Below, piece after piece: positions 23,875 to 33,618 of a stretch of 64,000 nt of DNA. The position numbers were made by a program, and so were the translations under genes. The notes below the pieces were generated by a model that was not told where the DNA came from, made no database searches, and saw only the letters and a list, made by a program, of their open reading frames with translations. The stretch is from Akkermansia muciniphila (lineage in GTDB: Bacteria; Verrucomicrobiota; Verrucomicrobiia; Verrucomicrobiales; Akkermansiaceae), in the NCBI RefSeq assembly GCF_900184965.1, contig NZ_FXYA01000215.1, positions 248,001-312,000 of the forward strand, in the 5' to 3' direction. Position 1 is the stretch's first letter. Each line of letters opens with the position of its first letter.

Positions 23875-26800
23875 ATGCGCCCGCACTTGCCTCTGGTTCT
23901 TTTATCCGCTCTTCTGTCCTGTTTCATTTCTCCGGCATGGTCTGACTATACGTTGACGGGCAATGGAGAAACGACAATTTCTTTTGTTGACGACCAATAT
24001 ACGATTACGCCGCCGCAAGGGGAGCCCTTGACCCAGGCGGATTCCCCCGGAGGTATTTATTTAACGGATATTACGGCAAGCGGAACCTATCAAGACGGCT
24101 ATAACAGGGTTCTCAATCTGGAGGGGGGAACCTATACAGGACTGCAATTATGGAATGTTGCAGGCACTGCCGGAGGCGTCACCATCGGAGGGAACAATTC
24201 CTTTGTAATCAATATCGGGGAAGGAACATCCCTGCTGAATACCAATGCCCAGTTGATGGGATGGAGCAACCAGGACCGGATTGTGTCCGCCGACATTACT
24301 CTCAATGTGGACCGGAATGCCGGCACGATTAATGGTTTTTCCCTGGTGGGGGATGGAAATAAAAATGATGCCTACCAGACGACGGGGACATATACCGTCA
24401 ACATTCATGGCGGGGAATGGGCCGGAATTTCGGTTTCCAATCCCAGTAGCAGCTGGTGCATAGGGCTGGGGCAGGAATCCTTCCGCCATACGGGGGACGT
24501 GACGTTCACCATAGACGGCGGGACTTTCGCCCAGCTGGTAACGGCTGGAACGACACGCGGGGCAGGGCAGAAATCGACCATTATCGGCAATGTCTCTCTG
24601 AATCTGGACGGAGGAACTTTTAATGGTTCCGTTGCCCTTCTGGGGAGAGGCCAGGTTCAGTTGGGAGACGGGACGAACGCCTATACGGCCAGGTTGCGCA
24701 TTACGGGAGGCCAGTACAACGCGAATGTGTATGGCCTGTCTGATGCGACATCTTCAGGTTCTGCCGCAAATATTGCAGAGCATTCGTCCGCTTCCATAGA
24801 AATCACGGGGGGGACTTTTGCTCAGAGTTTGTTTTCGCAGGGTGTGGCGACAACGATCACAGGCGCTGCTTTTTCCGGAGACGGGACCAGGAAAATTTTT
24901 GCAGGCGCCCGTTTAAGCACATCTGCCTGGAACCTGGCGGATACCAATATGACGCTGGATTTGGGCGGCAACACGGTAGCGGCCATGATTGCGGGGGGAA
25001 GCTGGGTGGAAACGGGAGAGAGCACATTAAATATTACAGGTTCCACCAATTTGACCTTCAAGTCCGGGACGTATACGGGACAAATCTGGGGCGGCTCCTA
25101 CATTAATGGAACCGCTACCGCCGCCCTTACCGGAAATATCGGTTCCACCAATATAACGATTACGGGCGGCACGTTCGATGGAGCTCAAATATCCCTGGGC
25201 ACTTACGTGGAACGCAACAATGCCAATTCCGCATTGACTATTGGAGAAGCCAATCTTTCCATCAGCGGCGGGACGTTCAATAATGCCTCCATTTATGCGG
25301 GTGGCCAAAAGGTCAACGGAACTTCCCTGACTACGGCCTTGGCCAGCGTGACCCTGACGGGCAATGATGCCGTTTTCTCCGGAACGACAACCATATCCGG
25401 TCAGGGCCGGGGAGATACGGTCACCAGGAGCGTGTTGAACCTGAACGGCGTGACTCGCGAAGACATGTTTGAGAATGCCGTGATTTCCGGATTTGACGAG
25501 ATTTCCGCGGGGGAAGGGACGGACGCCCTTATTGCCAACGCGACGGTGCTGGATGGCCGCAGCGCTTTTACCAAGAGCGGAGCGGGCAAACTTACGCTCG
25601 GTTCCTCTGCCGGATTTGCCAATGCGCTGACGGTTTCCGCAGGGGAGCTCAGTTTCGGGCTTGCCGGCGGAGTGGCCTTCGGCAACTCCATCACGATGGG
25701 CGCCGGAGCCCGCCTTACCTCTGCGGGCAACATGACTCTTTCCCCGGCTTCCGTTCTGACACTGGATTTGACGGGCCTGAATTCCTCCAGCGCCGCTGTC
25801 ATCCAGTCGGGCGGCACGCTCTCCTTTAGTACGGAAGGAACGCTGACCCTGACGATCAGCGGAGTGGACCAGACGATGGAAAATGACTACAGACTGATTG
25901 CGGCAGACAGTTTCGGTACGTTGACGGCCAGCAATTTTTCTTTTGATTCCAGCAGTCTTTCCGAAGATTATACCTATGCCCTGGAACTGTCCGGAAACAC
26001 TCTTTACCTGCGTGTCAAGGCGTTGGGCGAAGCCCTCAACTGGAACGGGGGAAGTGCGGGCACCTGGACGGCGACAGGAGGTTCAGCCGTCTGGCTGGAC
26101 AAGGACGGAACGGCAATCGTCTATGACGCTTCCAAATCCGCCAATTTTGAAGATCTGGCTGGCATATCCGCCTCCGCCGTCACTATAGACGGGAATGTTT
26201 CTTCCGCGCGTCTTACGGTCAGCAATGGAGAAACGGCCTACACGTTCACGGGAACAGGGACCCTTGTGGACGGGACGGGACCGATGTCCCTCATTAAACG
26301 TGGAGAAGGGGTGTTGACCATTGAAAATACCGGCGCAAATACGTTCTCCGGCGGCACGACCATTATGGCCGGTACCCTTAATCTCAACGTTGTTCAGGGC
26401 CTGGGCACCGGCACGGTAACGTTGAACGGAGGGGAACTGGTGCTGAATACGGAAGGCACGACGGGGCTGGTAGCGACCAACAATATTATTTTTGGTGGAG
26501 GCACTTTCACGTATGGCACGGGAGCTGCGCAGGATATTTCCGGCCTCATCGACGCTGCCGCCAGTACGGCGGCCATCCGGGTGAATACGAACGGGAATAA
26601 TATATCCTGGGCTACGTACACCCAAGAGCTGGGAAACAAGGATATCGTCAAGCTCGGGAATGGTCTGCTGACCATCAATATGGTGCAAGGGGGAACCTTT
26701 GCCGGCGCCATCACCGTAAACGAAGGAACCCTGTTTTATAGCATTGGGGATAATAGCGTTACGCGAACCTGGAGCGGCAATGTTTCCATCGCTGAAAACG

Positions 26801-29800
26801 CGACTCTCCAGATACAGGACAACCGTGCCCATAACTCCGTAAATACGGATACTCTGTCAGGCCGCATTACCGGAGCCGGAACACTGGTCCTCGGTAAGAA
26901 GGAAGGAGGCGCCTTCCCCGGAGGCGGCCGCTATTCCGTCACCGGAGACAACAGCGGCTTTACCGGTACCATGAGGCTGGCTGGCAACGGCGTCAACGCT
27001 GCGTGGAATGAAGTCGGCTTCGCCAATGCCGCGGCAATCGGGGGTGCCACGCTGGAACTGGATGGGCGCGGCTTTTTTGTCAATTCCGCTGCCGATCCCA
27101 TTAATGCCGATATCCATGTGATGGCTGCTGGGGGCTGGCTGAACGGCAATTCCAACCAGACGCTGGTTCTGGCGGGAAGCCTGACGAGCGAAGCGGGGGC
27201 CAACCTCGGAATAACGGCGGCCGGAGACCCGACTCTGACGGCCATTTTTACGGGAGATCTCACCGGTTTTATGGGAACGGTGCATTCCGGCCGTGGGAAT
27301 GCCATCTTTTCCTTTGGCAACGGCGGTGCGGCGTCCACGCTGGATACGGGCGAATTCATCAAGGCCGTTTCCCTGGGAGGAACCGGAACCTACCGCGTCA
27401 ACTACACGGGTACGGCAGGGAACCTGCTTTATGCCGGGAATGTGATTGATACGGCCTCCCTGAGCATTCAGGGAAGCGACAAGCTGATTCTTACCGGGGC
27501 GAATACGACCACGGGAGAGTTGAATATTTCCCAGAATTCTTCTGTCCAGCTGGGCGACGGAACCGGGGACAACGCCGCCTGGGCCGGAACCATTGCCGGA
27601 GCGGGCAGTCTTACGGTCAGCACCTCCGGCGCTTTTGCCGTGGGGGACCGCGCCAACGGCCTGACGGGGACGCTGACGCTGGCCAAGGGCACGCTGGACC
27701 TTTCCGGTGCGGCCACCACCACTAATATCCTTATTCAATCCGGAGCGCTGGCGAACGCCGGAAGTTACGCAGGAACGGACGCAAACAAGGTTCATGTCCA
27801 TGCGATTGCCGATTCCGGCAATATTGCCCTGGGAGGTCTGGATGCCGCCGGACTGGGGTCAGTTGTCACCACTGCTGCCGGAACGCAGCTCACCGGACTC
27901 AAGCAGGGTTCCACCTGGACGGTGAACGGCTCAGACAGCAACCTTGCGGTGGGAGCGGGCAATATTTCCGGAGATCCCTTCTCGGGAGAGGATTTTCTGG
28001 TTCAGTTTGAGGGCACGGGGGACAATCTGGGCAGCATCTCCTTTGAAGACGGTTCCACGCTGACGCTGGACCTCACCAGCGTCATGAATGCCATGAAAAC
28101 GGCGGCCGGAAATCTGGAGATACTTCTGACCAACGGCAGTTTTGCGCAGGACCTTGAAACGCTTAAGAGCCACATAACGGCTAACCCGCTTTTCGCCGCT
28201 TTGGGCTTCGGCATCGTGGGCGTCAACGGAGGCGGCATTGTTCTCTCCGGTGATACGGACCTGGTTTACGTGTCTTCCGTGGATGGCGCGGGCAGCGCGG
28301 ACAATCCGGTCACGGACCAGTCCCTCAACTTCTACCAGGCCGTCATTGTGGACCGGGACCTTTATGTCCAGTCGGACGGCTCCATGGTAATCAAAAACCT
28401 GACCGCACCGGGAACTGAGCCGGGCCAGACGGGCACGGGCAGCCTGATTGTCACCAATACGGCGGAGGACAAGGGAAGCATTGAACTGCAAAACAACCTC
28501 TTCCATGACGGCGCGGGAGTGGATACTTCTTTTGCCGGGGACATCAGCGGCCTGAACGGGGCTGCGGCCAACACGGACCTCGTCAAAACGGGAGCGAACA
28601 AACTCACCCTCTCCGGGAATGTGTCGCTGGCCGGGGATATCATTGCGGAAGAAGGAACGCTTCAGCTCAACGGCACGGCTGACGTGGAAGCTCTGCATCT
28701 GAATTCCGCGGATGCGGGCTCCCCTGCGGTGATTGGAATAGGAGGCCGCGCGACGGCCCGGACGCTGGCAGGCGGCGATAACGGCGGAAAGCTGGATATC
28801 GCTCCTTCCGGAACATTGACGCTGACAGGCGCTACCGACGGCCTTTCCCATACGGAAATTTCCGGTCCCGGTACGCTGGCTATTGCGGAAGGCGCTTCTT
28901 TGGGGCTGGCTGCGGACAGTACGCTTTCCGGCGTGGTACTGGACCTGGGCGGTTCCCTGAGCCTGGAGGCAGACGGTTCTGCCGGCGGACTGAACGGCTC
29001 CGGCTCTCTGGAACTGAATGGACAGACTTTGCAAATTCAGGCGGCTTCCGGCCAAACTCACACATATGATGGAACGCTGGGAGAAGGAACGCTGGATGTT
29101 TCCGGAGCGGGAACGCAGGTTCTGCGCAGCTCCGGCGCGGATACCGGTCTTACGGTCAGCGGAGGGAATCTGGTTCTCCAGGGCAACGCGGATGTGGATG
29201 GAAGCCGTCTCAGTTACGGCAATCTGGTTAACAACGGCAACCTGACCATTCAGGCCAGCGACAATTCCCTGACGGCGGTCAATACCACTCTGAGCGTGGA
29301 GAACGCTTCTTTCAGCAGCGGGTCCACTACTACTTTCACCTTAAATACTGATGCCGATATGACCGCCAGCTTCATAGAGGCTTCCGGAGACGTTGTCATT
29401 GAAGATGGCGCCTCTTTCCATGTCACCTCCATCCCGGACGTCAATATCACCTGGAAATCGGGCAATCCGATGGAACTCACGCTGATGGAGCTCACCGGCA
29501 ACGGAACGATTGACCTGGGAGAAAATACGCTGACGGTCGGAGGCCTTTTCCTCACCTATTACAAGAATGCCCATCTGGTGCAGGAAGGAGATAAGGTGGT
29601 TCTGAAGGCGGAAGAACAGACGGACAATATCTATGCCGGCGTAGCGGACACGGCCAACTCCATGGCGGGAGCCAATCTGCTTTGGGATGCTGCCAGGAAT
29701 GGTTCCGTAGACCAGACTGTCACGGATTTCCTGGGAGCCCTCAATAAGGACATGCTCAATAATCCTTCCGCAGCCAGACATTCCCTGGCAGCAATGGCAG

Positions 29801-30771
29801 GAAGCACAGTCAACGCGCTGGGTACGGCGCAGCGGGATGCCCTGCGCGACCAGATGGGCTGGATCCGCAACCGGACCACCCTCATGGGCGTCAACCCCGC
29901 CTACGTCAACGACGACCTCCCCCGCTTCCACATGTGGATGGAAGGCACGGGCTCCTACGCCCAGCTCGACACCCGGGGGGATGAAAGCGGCTACCGGCTC
30001 ACCACCTGGGGAGGTACTGTGGGCATGGACGCGGACCTCAGCGACCGCGTCACCGTGGGAGCGGCCTTCACGGCCAGCTACGGCGACCTGACGGCCAGCG
30101 CGGCGGACAGCGCCGACGGGCATCTGGACAGCTACTACGCCAGCCTCTTCGGGCGCTACCAGAACAAACGCTGGGCGCACACGCTCATCCTGACGGGAGG
30201 ATGGAACGACGCGAAACTCAACCGTACGGTCAACTACGGGGAAGGAAGCTACAGCACGCAGGGCAGCACCAGCGGGTGGGGCCTTGGAGCCATGTACGAA
30301 CTCACCTACGACATCTACCTTGACGAAAACCGCAGCAGCGTGCTGCAGCCGCTGTTCAACGCCTCGGTGGTGACGACGCGGATGGACGGCTATGAAGAAA
30401 CGGGAGCGGGCAACGCGGGCCTGAACGTCGGCCGGCAGGACTGGACGACGGGAACAGTGGCGCTGGGCGGCCGTTGGATGGGGCTGATAGGCAGCAACAT
30501 CTTCGGACGAGAAGCGCTGGGGGAAATCCGGGTCAACGCGGCGCAGGACCTGGGAGACCGGAGGGGAGAAACAAACGTCTCCCTGCTGGGCAACCCCGGC
30601 TTCGCGCAAAGCGTGAGAGGGGCGAAAGCGGGAACGACGGCGTTGCAGCTCGGAGCGGGGCTGAGCGTGCCGGTGGGGACGAAAGGAACCATCTTCGTCA
30701 ACGGCAACGCGGACATCCGTGACGGGTCCAGCTCGGTGAACGGAAGCGTCGGCTACCGTTACGACTTCTAA
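23875..30771 (+). CDS. Giant type V autotransporter (surface protein)
   Basis: A 2298-residue protein in classical autotransporter order. Residues 1-23 are a signal peptide (cleavage after PAWS). Residues about 60-500 carry some nine copies of a loose motif of the type ITGGTFxxxI (GGTYTGLQL, GGEWAGISV, GGTFAQLV, GGTFNGSV, GGQYNANV, GGTFAQSL, GGTFDGAQI, GGTFNNASI), expected to form a beta-helix. Residues about 800-1280 hold autotransporter-associated beta-strand repeats (ANTFSGGTTIMAGTLNL and relatives), followed by more beta-rich passenger. A helical linker (about 1918-2010) leads into a C-terminal barrel of about 285 residues ending YRYDF. Only a few cysteines. Function is probably adhesion or matrix contact; no enzyme motif is seen. 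Confidence 0.9.
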   Translation: MRPHLPLVLLSALLSCFISPAWSDYTLTGNGETTISFVDDQYTITPPQGEPLTQADSPGGIYLTDITASGTYQDGYNRVLNLEGGTYTGLQLWNVAGTAGGVTIGGNNSFVINIGEGTSLLNTNAQLMGWSNQDRIVSADITLNVDRNAGTINGFSLVGDGNKNDAYQTTGTYTVNIHGGEWAGISVSNPSSSWCIGLGQESFRHTGDVTFTIDGGTFAQLVTAGTTRGAGQKSTIIGNVSLNLDGGTFNGSVALLGRGQVQLGDGTNAYTARLRITGGQYNANVYGLSDATSSGSAANIAEHSSASIEITGGTFAQSLFSQGVATTITGAAFSGDGTRKIFAGARLSTSAWNLADTNMTLDLGGNTVAAMIAGGSWVETGESTLNITGSTNLTFKSGTYTGQIWGGSYINGTATAALTGNIGSTNITITGGTFDGAQISLGTYVERNNANSALTIGEANLSISGGTFNNASIYAGGQKVNGTSLTTALASVTLTGNDAVFSGTTTISGQGRGDTVTRSVLNLNGVTREDMFENAVISGFDEISAGEGTDALIANATVLDGRSAFTKSGAGKLTLGSSAGFANALTVSAGELSFGLAGGVAFGNSITMGAGARLTSAGNMTLSPASVLTLDLTGLNSSSAAVIQSGGTLSFSTEGTLTLTISGVDQTMENDYRLIAADSFGTLTASNFSFDSSSLSEDYTYALELSGNTLYLRVKALGEALNWNGGSAGTWTATGGSAVWLDKDGTAIVYDASKSANFEDLAGISASAVTIDGNVSSARLTVSNGETAYTFTGTGTLVDGTGPMSLIKRGEGVLTIENTGANTFSGGTTIMAGTLNLNVVQGLGTGTVTLNGGELVLNTEGTTGLVATNNIIFGGGTFTYGTGAAQDISGLIDAAASTAAIRVNTNGNNISWATYTQELGNKDIVKLGNGLLTINMVQGGTFAGAITVNEGTLFYSIGDNSVTRTWSGNVSIAENATLQIQDNRAHNSVNTDTLSGRITGAGTLVLGKKEGGAFPGGGRYSVTGDNSGFTGTMRLAGNGVNAAWNEVGFANAAAIGGATLELDGRGFFVNSAADPINADIHVMAAGGWLNGNSNQTLVLAGSLTSEAGANLGITAAGDPTLTAIFTGDLTGFMGTVHSGRGNAIFSFGNGGAASTLDTGEFIKAVSLGGTGTYRVNYTGTAGNLLYAGNVIDTASLSIQGSDKLILTGANTTTGELNISQNSSVQLGDGTGDNAAWAGTIAGAGSLTVSTSGAFAVGDRANGLTGTLTLAKGTLDLSGAATTTNILIQSGALANAGSYAGTDANKVHVHAIADSGNIALGGLDAAGLGSVVTTAAGTQLTGLKQGSTWTVNGSDSNLAVGAGNISGDPFSGEDFLVQFEGTGDNLGSISFEDGSTLTLDLTSVMNAMKTAAGNLEILLTNGSFAQDLETLKSHITANPLFAALGFGIVGVNGGGIVLSGDTDLVYVSSVDGAGSADNPVTDQSLNFYQAVIVDRDLYVQSDGSMVIKNLTAPGTEPGQTGTGSLIVTNTAEDKGSIELQNNLFHDGAGVDTSFAGDISGLNGAAANTDLVKTGANKLTLSGNVSLAGDIIAEEGTLQLNGTADVEALHLNSADAGSPAVIGIGGRATARTLAGGDNGGKLDIAPSGTLTLTGATDGLSHTEISGPGTLAIAEGASLGLAADSTLSGVVLDLGGSLSLEADGSAGGLNGSGSLELNGQTLQIQAASGQTHTYDGTLGEGTLDVSGAGTQVLRSSGADTGLTVSGGNLVLQGNADVDGSRLSYGNLVNNGNLTIQASDNSLTAVNTTLSVENASFSSGSTTTFTLNTDADMTASFIEASGDVVIEDGASFHVTSIPDVNITWKSGNPMELTLMELTGNGTIDLGENTLTVGGLFLTYYKNAHLVQEGDKVVLKAEEQTDNIYAGVADTANSMAGANLLWDAARNGSVDQTVTDFLGALNKDMLNNPSAARHSLAAMAGSTVNALGTAQRDALRDQMGWIRNRTTLMGVNPAYVNDDLPRFHMWMEGTGSYAQLDTRGDESGYRLTTWGGTVGMDADLSDRVTVGAAFTASYGDLTASAADSADGHLDSYYASLFGRYQNKRWAHTLILTGGWNDAKLNRTVNYGEGSYSTQGSTSGWGLGAMYELTYDIYLDENRSSVLQPLFNASVVTTRMDGYEETGAGNAGLNVGRQDWTTGTVALGGRWMGLIGSNIFGREALGEIRVNAAQDLGDRRGETNVSLLGNPGFAQSVRGAKAGTTALQLGAGLSVPVGTKGTIFVNGNADIRDGSSSVNGSVGYRYDF

Positions 30772-30794
30772 CAGAAAGTAACATAATATGATGA

Positions 30795-30829
30795 CCAGGC
30801 CGTTCCGGAATAGCTCCGGAACGGCCTGG
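30795..30829. terminator. Strong hairpin between autotransporter and ydeI-like gene
   Basis: A perfect 15-bp stem (30795-30809 with 30815-30829) and 5-nt loop lie 24 bases after the autotransporter stop and 38 bases before the stop of the convergent gene. There is no T-tract on either side; it may stop transcription from both directions. Confidence 0.7.
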
Positions 30830-30866
30830 TAGCGTCCGGGTACGTCCGGCAGGAAAATGGGGGCGT

Positions 30867-31436
30867 CTATTCTTCCAGCAGCCGGCCTCCGTCGTGCCAT
30901 TCTCCGTACATCCTGTTTTCACGGGTATTCTTCAGAAATTTTTCCAGACGTTTGCGAAACAGTTCCGGCTGGTTTTTTTTAATTTGAATGGTATCCAGGC
31001 GCACGTGACGGTATAGACGGGGAAATGCCAGGAAATTGGCGTAAATAAGCGGATCCTGTTGAAGGAGCTGTAAAATATACGGGTCAATACGGAATGCTTC
31101 CGGGTTCATTTCCGGCAGACATTGTTCGCCGTGGGGCGTCATTAGTCCCAGCCTGGCCAGGCGGCGGCAACGTTCCTTGTTCAGTTCGGACCATTTACTC
31201 TTTCTGGATCGCGGAGTGAGACGCTGGGCCAGGAAACCGGAGGGCGTCTTCTTGCGGGTGCTGTCAATCCAGCCGAAGCACAGGGCTTCCTCCACGGCAT
31301 CCAGGTAAAGGAGGGCATGTGGGGAAGGTTTCCTCGTTGTGAGAACCCAGCAGCAGGAGGAAGAGAGGTGGTTGTTTTCCAGCCATATTCTTAATTCCTT
31401 CCGTGTAGTGATGGGAAGAAGGTTGTTTATTTCCAT
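30867..31436 (-). CDS. YdeI/OmpD-associated (DUF1801/YdeI) family protein
   Basis: A 189-residue cytoplasmic protein with the YdeI-type core: a WLxxNH start (RIWLENNHLSSSCCWVLT), LYLDAVEEALCFGWIDS with KKTPSGFLAQRLTPRS following, then WSELNKERCRRLARLGLMTPHG. The C-terminal LEKFLKNTRENRMYGEW also fits. Relatives are implicated in tolerance to cationic peptides in Bacillus and are called OmpD-associated in enterics, but no biochemical activity is established. I take ATG 31436. The frame is open another 43 codons, whose composition is unlike the protein. Confidence 0.75.
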   Translation of the reverse strand: MEINNLLPITTRKELRIWLENNHLSSSCCWVLTTRKPSPHALLYLDAVEEALCFGWIDSTRKKTPSGFLAQRLTPRSRKSKWSELNKERCRRLARLGLMTPHGEQCLPEMNPEAFRIDPYILQLLQQDPLIYANFLAFPRLYRHVRLDTIQIKKNQPELFRKRLEKFLKNTRENRMYGEWHDGGRLLEE

Positions 31437-31670
31437 GGCGTTTTCGTGAATGCCGCTTTTTCCTGCGGCGGTGCAAAGAGGATGAGTCCGTTGATAGCGG
31501 GTCTTCCGCTGATGTTCTAAGGGCTGATGATACTTCTCCGGAGCCTGCATTTCCAGCACAGACATGTTTTCTATCCGGGGGAACAGCTTCGGACAGGGAA
31601 CTTTTCTCTGGAACCGCCCTCCTTTCCGTCTTCCTTTTCCTTCTTCGGAGAGAATCGGCTGGTTTTCTGC

Positions 31671-31698
31671 TTGTCAAAACAAAAGCCGCCATTATAGA
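31671..31698 (+). promoter_or_regulatory. Candidate promoter abutting a start codon
   Basis: TTGTCA (31671-31676) and TATAGA (31693-31698) are 16 bases apart. The predicted start site falls on or next to the ATG at 31705, suggesting a leaderless transcript. Confidence 0.4.
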
Positions 31699-31704
31699 TG
31701 ATTT

Positions 31705-32439
31705 ATGAAGAAGAGTGTAGCCCTGTCCTTGCTGGGGCTGGTTCTGCTGGTTTCCTCCGTAGCGGCTTTCAATATGGCATGTGCAGAAAAATCCTCCAAC
31801 CGTGCGGATATCGCGCGGAAACGGGTAACGCCCGTGCTGAATTCCTTTCTGGAGCCGTGCGGCGCCAGAGTGGGGAATCCTGTGTTTTTACGGGCCGTCA
31901 AGGAAGACTCCGTCCTGGAACTGTGGGTGAAACCGGACAAGGCGGAATGTTACGTGCTTGCCAAGCGTTATCCGATCGCCGCATGGTCCGGGAAGCTGGG
32001 CCCCAAGGAGAGGGAGGGGGACAGGCAAACGCCGGAAGGTTTTTATGAAGTGGAACCGTCCGGACTCAATCCCCGGAGCAATTACCATCTGTCTTTCAAC
32101 ATCGGGTATCCGAATGCCTATGACCGCTCCCTGAACCGGACGGGGAGCTTCATCATGGTGCATGGCCGGGATGTTTCCATCGGTTGTCTGGCGATGACCG
32201 ATTCCGGAATTGAGGAGATTTATACTATGGTGGAACAGGCCCTGGTTCATGGGCAAAAAAACGTTCCCGTGCAGATTTATCCCTTCGTGCCTACTCCGGC
32301 GCGTTTGTCAGAGGAAAAGGATTCTCCTTACGCCGCCTTTTGGGCGGACATGGCCCGCGCATGGGACTGGACGGAACGGACCCGTACTCCGGCCCGGGTG
32401 AATGCCGTCAATGGAAGGCTTGTTGTGGTGGAGCAATAA
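31705..32439 (+). CDS. YafK-type L,D-transpeptidase-fold protein, exported
   Basis: A 244-residue periplasmic protein with an N-terminal membrane/signal segment (residues 4-26, ending AFNMAC) and a YkuD-fold domain. The catalytic signature is VHGRDVSIGCLAMTD, with His153 and Cys161; the upstream KxGPKEREGDRQTPEGFY and LSFNIGYPNAYD blocks are typical of the YafK (DpaA) branch. In E. coli DpaA removes Braun lipoprotein from peptidoglycan rather than cross-linking it. Whether this homologue hydrolyses or transfers is not visible. A terminator follows and DAP dehydrogenase is convergent, linking two peptidoglycan-related genes. Confidence 0.88.
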   Translation: MKKSVALSLLGLVLLVSSVAAFNMACAEKSSNRADIARKRVTPVLNSFLEPCGARVGNPVFLRAVKEDSVLELWVKPDKAECYVLAKRYPIAAWSGKLGPKEREGDRQTPEGFYEVEPSGLNPRSNYHLSFNIGYPNAYDRSLNRTGSFIMVHGRDVSIGCLAMTDSGIEEIYTMVEQALVHGQKNVPVQIYPFVPTPARLSEEKDSPYAAFWADMARAWDWTERTRTPARVNAVNGRLVVVEQ

Positions 32440-32441
32440 AA

Positions 32442-32466
32442 ATCCTCCGGCTGTGGGCCGGAGGAT
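32442..32466. terminator. Terminator hairpin after the L,D-transpeptidase-like gene
   Basis: A perfect 10-bp stem (ATCCTCCGGC at 32442-32451, complement at 32457-32466) with a 5-nt loop starts two bases after the stop codon. A-rich sequence on its left would read as a T-run on the minus strand, so it may also serve the convergent ddh gene. Confidence 0.7.
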
Positions 32467-32532
32467 AAAGGGAGACTTGCGGAACAGGGGCGGCAGAACC
32501 GCCCCGGATGCGTGTGTCCGGAATGCTCCGGA

Positions 32533-33414
32533 TTAGACCAGCTGGGCAATCAGTTCTTCGCGGTCGCCCGGCAGAAAATCCATCGGGGCTATTTCCGGCA
32601 GCGTGTAGCAGCCTGCAGCCAGTTTCATGCTGGCGCGGGCGGAAGCCACCATGACCTGGGCGGTCAAAGCCGGATTATTGATGCGCATTTCAAACGTGAA
32701 CATCTGGTTCTGCGTGGAGCCGGAAACGCCCTTGCGTTCCATCAGCACACCGTGGCCCATGTCTTTCAGCACGTCGATGTCGGGCACCTGCAGCACACGG
32801 GTGTCGTCATGGCTGAAGTAGGAATCGGATTTAATGGCGAATTCCACGTCGGAGAATTTGGCGCCTTCCTTCAGCACCACATAAACCATGCGGCGGTGTA
32901 CGCCGGAACCCGTAGGAATGGTGAGGGAGAGCGCATCCGCCACTCCTTCCTTGGAACGTGCCACGACGCTGTGGCCCATGCTCATGCCGGGACCGAAGTT
33001 GGTGTACGTAATGCCCTTGGGAGCCATGGCCAGCATCAGGGTGCGGATGACGGAGTCCGTGCCGGGATCCCAGCCGGCGGAGATAATGGAGACGGCGTCG
33101 TGCTTGATTGCCTGGGCTCCCAGGGAACGGCGCAGGGCCACGATATCCCCGTGAATATCGAAGCTGTCTACCGTGTTGATGCCGCGGGCGAGCAGGGGCA
33201 GGGCCGTTTCTTCCACGCTGCGGGTGGGGGTGCAGAGCAGGGCCGCGTCCACATGGCCCAGTTCCTCCACATTGCTTGCGGTTCTGATGCCGTGCACAGG
33301 TTCGCTGCCGGGGCGGCGCACGATGCCTGCCAGTTCCATATCGGGAGCGGCGCGCAAGGCGTCCACAGCGTATTTCCCGATGTTGCCGTATCCTACGATG
33401 GCTACTTTAATCAT
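32533..33414 (-). CDS. ddh: meso-Diaminopimelate D-dehydrogenase
   Basis: Ddh makes meso-DAP from tetrahydrodipicolinate in a single NADPH-dependent step, for lysine and peptidoglycan. The 293-residue protein begins with the dinucleotide-binding AIVGYGNIGKYAVDAL and shows family motifs VDSFDIHGDI, SAGWDPGTDSV, NFGPGMSMGHSV and the substrate-binding C-terminal NNPALTAQVMVASARA. Length is slightly below the Corynebacterium enzyme (320). ATG 33414. If the genome also has DapL or the succinylase route, this would be a parallel pathway. Confidence 0.92.
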   Translation of the reverse strand: MIKVAIVGYGNIGKYAVDALRAAPDMELAGIVRRPGSEPVHGIRTASNVEELGHVDAALLCTPTRSVEETALPLLARGINTVDSFDIHGDIVALRRSLGAQAIKHDAVSIISAGWDPGTDSVIRTLMLAMAPKGITYTNFGPGMSMGHSVVARSKEGVADALSLTIPTGSGVHRRMVYVVLKEGAKFSDVEFAIKSDSYFSHDDTRVLQVPDIDVLKDMGHGVLMERKGVSGSTQNQMFTFEMRINNPALTAQVMVASARASMKLAAGCYTLPEIAPMDFLPGDREELIAQLV

Positions 33415-33618
33415 TTTGGTAGTAAATAGTAATGGTTCCGGGTAATGGGAGCGGAATATCCGCCCGGCATTTTTTCCGTTGGCGCATGTTTTTTAAGTGT
33501 TTCAGGCACGCATGGCAAGAACGGAGAATGACAGGAGGCTTTGTGGCATGATTGCCGGTTCTTTGAACGGGGAATGAAGGAATGGAGTCTGATTATTCGG
33601 AACACTTCCAATAAAACG

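Noticed and set aside
26857-29061. Long minus-strand frames inside the autotransporter
   Set aside because: Caused by the repetitive Gly/Thr-rich passenger; no recognisable protein features on the opposite strand.
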